Shown here: positions 5,307 to 7,056 of the stretch, piece after piece
Layout of the letters: the number at the start of each line of letters is the position of its first letter
Position numbering within the stretch: position 1 is the first letter of the stretch
DNA from: Bacteroidales bacterium
GTDB taxonomy: Bacteria; Bacteroidota; Bacteroidia; Bacteroidales; UBA7960
Direction of reading: 5' to 3'
Assembly: GCA_007131125.1 (NCBI GenBank)
Contig: SLRE01000272.1
Location: forward strand, 1-7,056
Length of the DNA: 7,056 nt
Notes under the pieces: model-generated
The model's input: only the letters and a program-made list of their open reading frames with translations
What the model was told of the DNA's origin: nothing
The model's database searches: none
Translations under genes and position numbers: made by a program

Positions 5307-6606
5307 TGCTTACGGCCTTAACAATGGGAAAATACTTTGCCGAAAAAAGCATCAGCATGGTGCCGGCAAGCAAACTGCTGATGGCAATGCTAAAGGCAAC
5401 GGTAAAACCCCAGGTTTCATAAAAGTATATGCCTAGCAGTGGGGCAAACAATGCCCTGACTGCTGTGAGGCCAAGGTGGATGGATTGGTATGTGCCGGCT
5501 TCATGCGGCTCGCAGAAATATGCCGAGCCGATGCTCCAGGTCAGGGCCATGGTGGCGGCAAAGATCCCGTGAAAAAGGATATAAAAGATCATGGTGTAAT
5601 ACAGGGTGATGTCCCAGATCACAACATAGCCCTCATTGGGAGTGGTAATTACCAGCGAGAAAATGAAAAGCGCCATGGAAAAGAAGGAAATGGCGGCAAA
5701 ACGCCTCGGGTCAATGGTTCCGATGAGTTTCCCGAAAAAGGGAAGCAGGAGGATGGCCAGTAGATTATAGGAATTTCTGTAAAAGGCCACACTGCTGTAA
5801 TTCAACCCCAGTGCCTGGTCAAAAAACAAAATGATCACCATGGTGGAGCCCATAAAACCGAATCCGTAAAACATGAAACCAATCTGGAAATGCCGGAAAG
5901 GAATGTTGCGGATCAGGATCTCCTTCATGTCGTTTACCGATTGCTTGATCCCTTCCCATAAAGTCTGATCAGGAACTTCTTTTACTTCCTCCCTGTAAGG
6001 GATTTTCGATAGCAGGAAAACAGACAGCATCCCAAGCACGGCGGCCACGGGGAAAATATAAACAAAAATGTAATTGTTAAGGTCCAGTGCATACCCATAA
6101 ATGAAGGTGGTGATGATCATTACGACCTTTTTCATTGTGGTGGCATAGGAGTAAAACCTGCCGAAGTTTTCGTGCCGGTAGGCTGTTTTCAGGAAGAGGT
6201 TGATGGAGGGAAATATGATGGGGTTGGCCAGAAAATAAATGAGGAAAATGCCCAGGAAAATGTAATGATATATGGAGTCGCCGGTGAGTTGCTCCGCGCT
6301 GCGCGGGAAAAAGAACAGAAACATCAGAGGCAGTCGGGTAAGGATGGCGGTACGGCGAAGCAGCCGTTTCTTGTTTTTGATCCTTTTCAGGAATTCATTG
6401 AAAAAGATCAGCAAAAGAAACACCACCACCGTAAACTGAAACAGCACCCCCAACTGATAGCCCGAACCCAGAAGACTTTTTACGAAAACGAACTCATTAA
6501 GGGCAATCAGGCCTGCCAGTATCCCTTCGATGAATGAATAGGAAAGGTGGAGGGTAAAAGTTTGCCGCTCATCTGCATTTAATCCCGGTACTTTAAAAAG
6601 GCCCAT
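5296..6606 (-). CDS. Major facilitator superfamily (MFS) transporter
   Basis: A 436-residue inner-membrane protein with the MFS layout: six hydrophobic helices (roughly 20-42, 50-70, 88-104, 113-135, 155-175, 180-200), a charged cytoplasmic loop (about 201-238, rich in Glu, Lys, Asp and Arg), then six more (about 240-262, 275-297, 302-322, 330-355, 375-395, 400-422). A basic loop KRIKNKKRLLRR (74-85) between helices 2 and 3 sits where MFS motif A belongs but lacks the usual Gly-Asp-Arg pattern. The Arg/Trp/Tyr-rich helices give no substrate I can name; the protein could carry sugars, peptides or drugs. The ATG at 6606 lies a short distance after a near-perfect promoter, supporting this start. 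Its 3' end stops 4 bp from that of the BASS-type gene. It is on the same strand as the outer-membrane protein gene upstream, but its own promoter argues for separate transcription. Confidence 0.85.
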   Translation of the reverse strand: MGLFKVPGLNADERQTFTLHLSYSFIEGILAGLIALNEFVFVKSLLGSGYQLGVLFQFTVVVFLLLIFFNEFLKRIKNKKRLLRRTAILTRLPLMFLFFFPRSAEQLTGDSIYHYIFLGIFLIYFLANPIIFPSINLFLKTAYRHENFGRFYSYATTMKKVVMIITTFIYGYALDLNNYIFVYIFPVAAVLGMLSVFLLSKIPYREEVKEVPDQTLWEGIKQSVNDMKEILIRNIPFRHFQIGFMFYGFGFMGSTMVIILFFDQALGLNYSSVAFYRNSYNLLAILLLPFFGKLIGTIDPRRFAAISFFSMALFIFSLVITTPNEGYVVIWDITLYYTMIFYILFHGIFAATMALTWSIGSAYFCEPHEAGTYQSIHLGLTAVRALFAPLLGIYFYETWGFTVAFSIAISSLLAGTMLMLFSAKYFPIVKAVSKTP

Positions 6607-6634
6607 CAGGTTTTGCTTTATGCCATAGGCGCTG

Positions 6635-6665
6635 CAAAATTAATCCGCTTCAGGCATTAAACAAA
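6635..6665 (-). promoter_or_regulatory. Near-perfect Bacteroidota promoter of the MFS gene
   Basis: On the minus strand TTTG (6665-6662), a 19-bp spacer and TAATTTTG (6642-6635) match the sigma-ABfr-type consensus TTTG / TAnnTTTG at every fixed position with ideal spacing. The -7 element ends 28 bp before the ATG at 6606, leaving a leader of about 20 bases. It is the clearest promoter in the window and a strong pointer to the phylum. Confidence 0.75.
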
Positions 6666-6702
6666 GCTTAACAGAAAAAGCACGTAAAAAGTTTTGGAAA
6701 AA

Positions 6703-7056
6703 TCAGCGCAACTGACCGTACCCGAGTAACAAGCCAAAGGTGAGTGCATTGCCCGAAAGGTCGGTTCCGCCCCGGTTGTTATAAAACAGGATGTTGTGCC
6801 TCAGCACCAGGCTTAAAAAACCGTTTTCGCTGAATTGTATGCGATATTGTGTTCCAATGTTCAGGTTCAGGGTATGCAAGGTTCTGGAAAGGCCATACTC
6901 CTCCTGGTCGTACTCCGAGAAGGCATCAAAGCCTTCGTATCCAATGCCGCCAGTGAGAAAGAGCCCTCTGTTTCTGGCATTCAACAAGTCGTAGCCGGTT
7001 TCAAAACCAATAAAATATCCTGTGTAATGGTCGGTTTCGTAAAGCATATTGTCTAC
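6703..7056 (-). CDS. C-terminal part of probable outer-membrane beta-barrel protein (partial)
   Basis: The frame is open to the right edge of the window, so only the last 117 residues are seen; the Met at 7047 is preceded in frame by Val-Asp-Asn and is not taken as the start. The sequence alternates polar and non-polar residues in aromatic-rich strands separated by turns: GYFIGFETGYDLL, RGLFLTGGIGYEGF, HTLNLNIGTQYRI, GFLSLVLRHNILFY and NALTFGLLLGYGQLR. Paired strands with Gly-Tyr endings and charged or Asn/Gly turns are typical of outer-membrane barrels. The last residue is Arg rather than the common C-terminal aromatic, but Tyr114 is close to the end. No family or ligand can be named from this fragment. 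It precedes the MFS gene on the same strand, 96 bp apart, and no clear terminator is seen between them. Confidence 0.6.
   Translation of the reverse strand, partial: VDNMLYETDHYTGYFIGFETGYDLLNARNRGLFLTGGIGYEGFDAFSEYDQEEYGLSRTLHTLNLNIGTQYRIQFSENGFLSLVLRHNILFYNNRGGTDLSGNALTFGLLLGYGQLR

Noticed and set aside
6172..6537. Open frame (121 codons) on the + strand
   Set aside because: Antisense to the N-terminal helices of the MFS protein; the charged, Gln/Lys-rich translation is the mirror of hydrophobic codons.

Overview
The window looks like chromosome of a member of the Bacteroidota. The promoters I can read match the -33 TTTG / -7 TAnnTTTG consensus of that phylum (clear examples before the MFS and GGT genes). 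Starts lack Shine-Dalgarno sequences and follow A-rich leaders, signal peptides end in Ala/Ser before Gln, and rsmE sits beside a DUF4159 gene. I cannot place it more finely than phylum.

Layout: (1) 39-824 (+), a complete cas6 CRISPR-RNA endoribonuclease gene at the left edge. It is the only CRISPR-related item here, so any array or effector genes must lie to the left. (2) 875-4194 (-), a same-strand run of rsmE (16S rRNA m3U1498 methyltransferase), a secreted DUF4159 protein, and a secreted gamma-glutamyltranspeptidase-like hydrolase. The last has its own promoter, on which two perfect inverted repeats are superimposed. (3) 4350-5291 (+), a divergent BASS/BART-type membrane transporter. (4) 5296-6606 (-), a 12-helix MFS transporter that converges on the BASS gene with 4 bp between stop codons and has a near-perfect promoter of its own. 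(5) 6703-7056 (-), the 3' end of a probable outer-membrane beta-barrel gene, cut by the window edge.

Most of the window is housekeeping and transport. There is no mobile element, tRNA, rRNA or CRISPR repeat, and no gap longer than about 160 bp. I do not see a complete novel defence system. The points most worth a second look are the palindrome over the GGT promoter, the Cas6 that appears to lack the usual histidine, and the BASS-like transporter whose sodium-site motifs look replaced, including a lysine in the second crossover.
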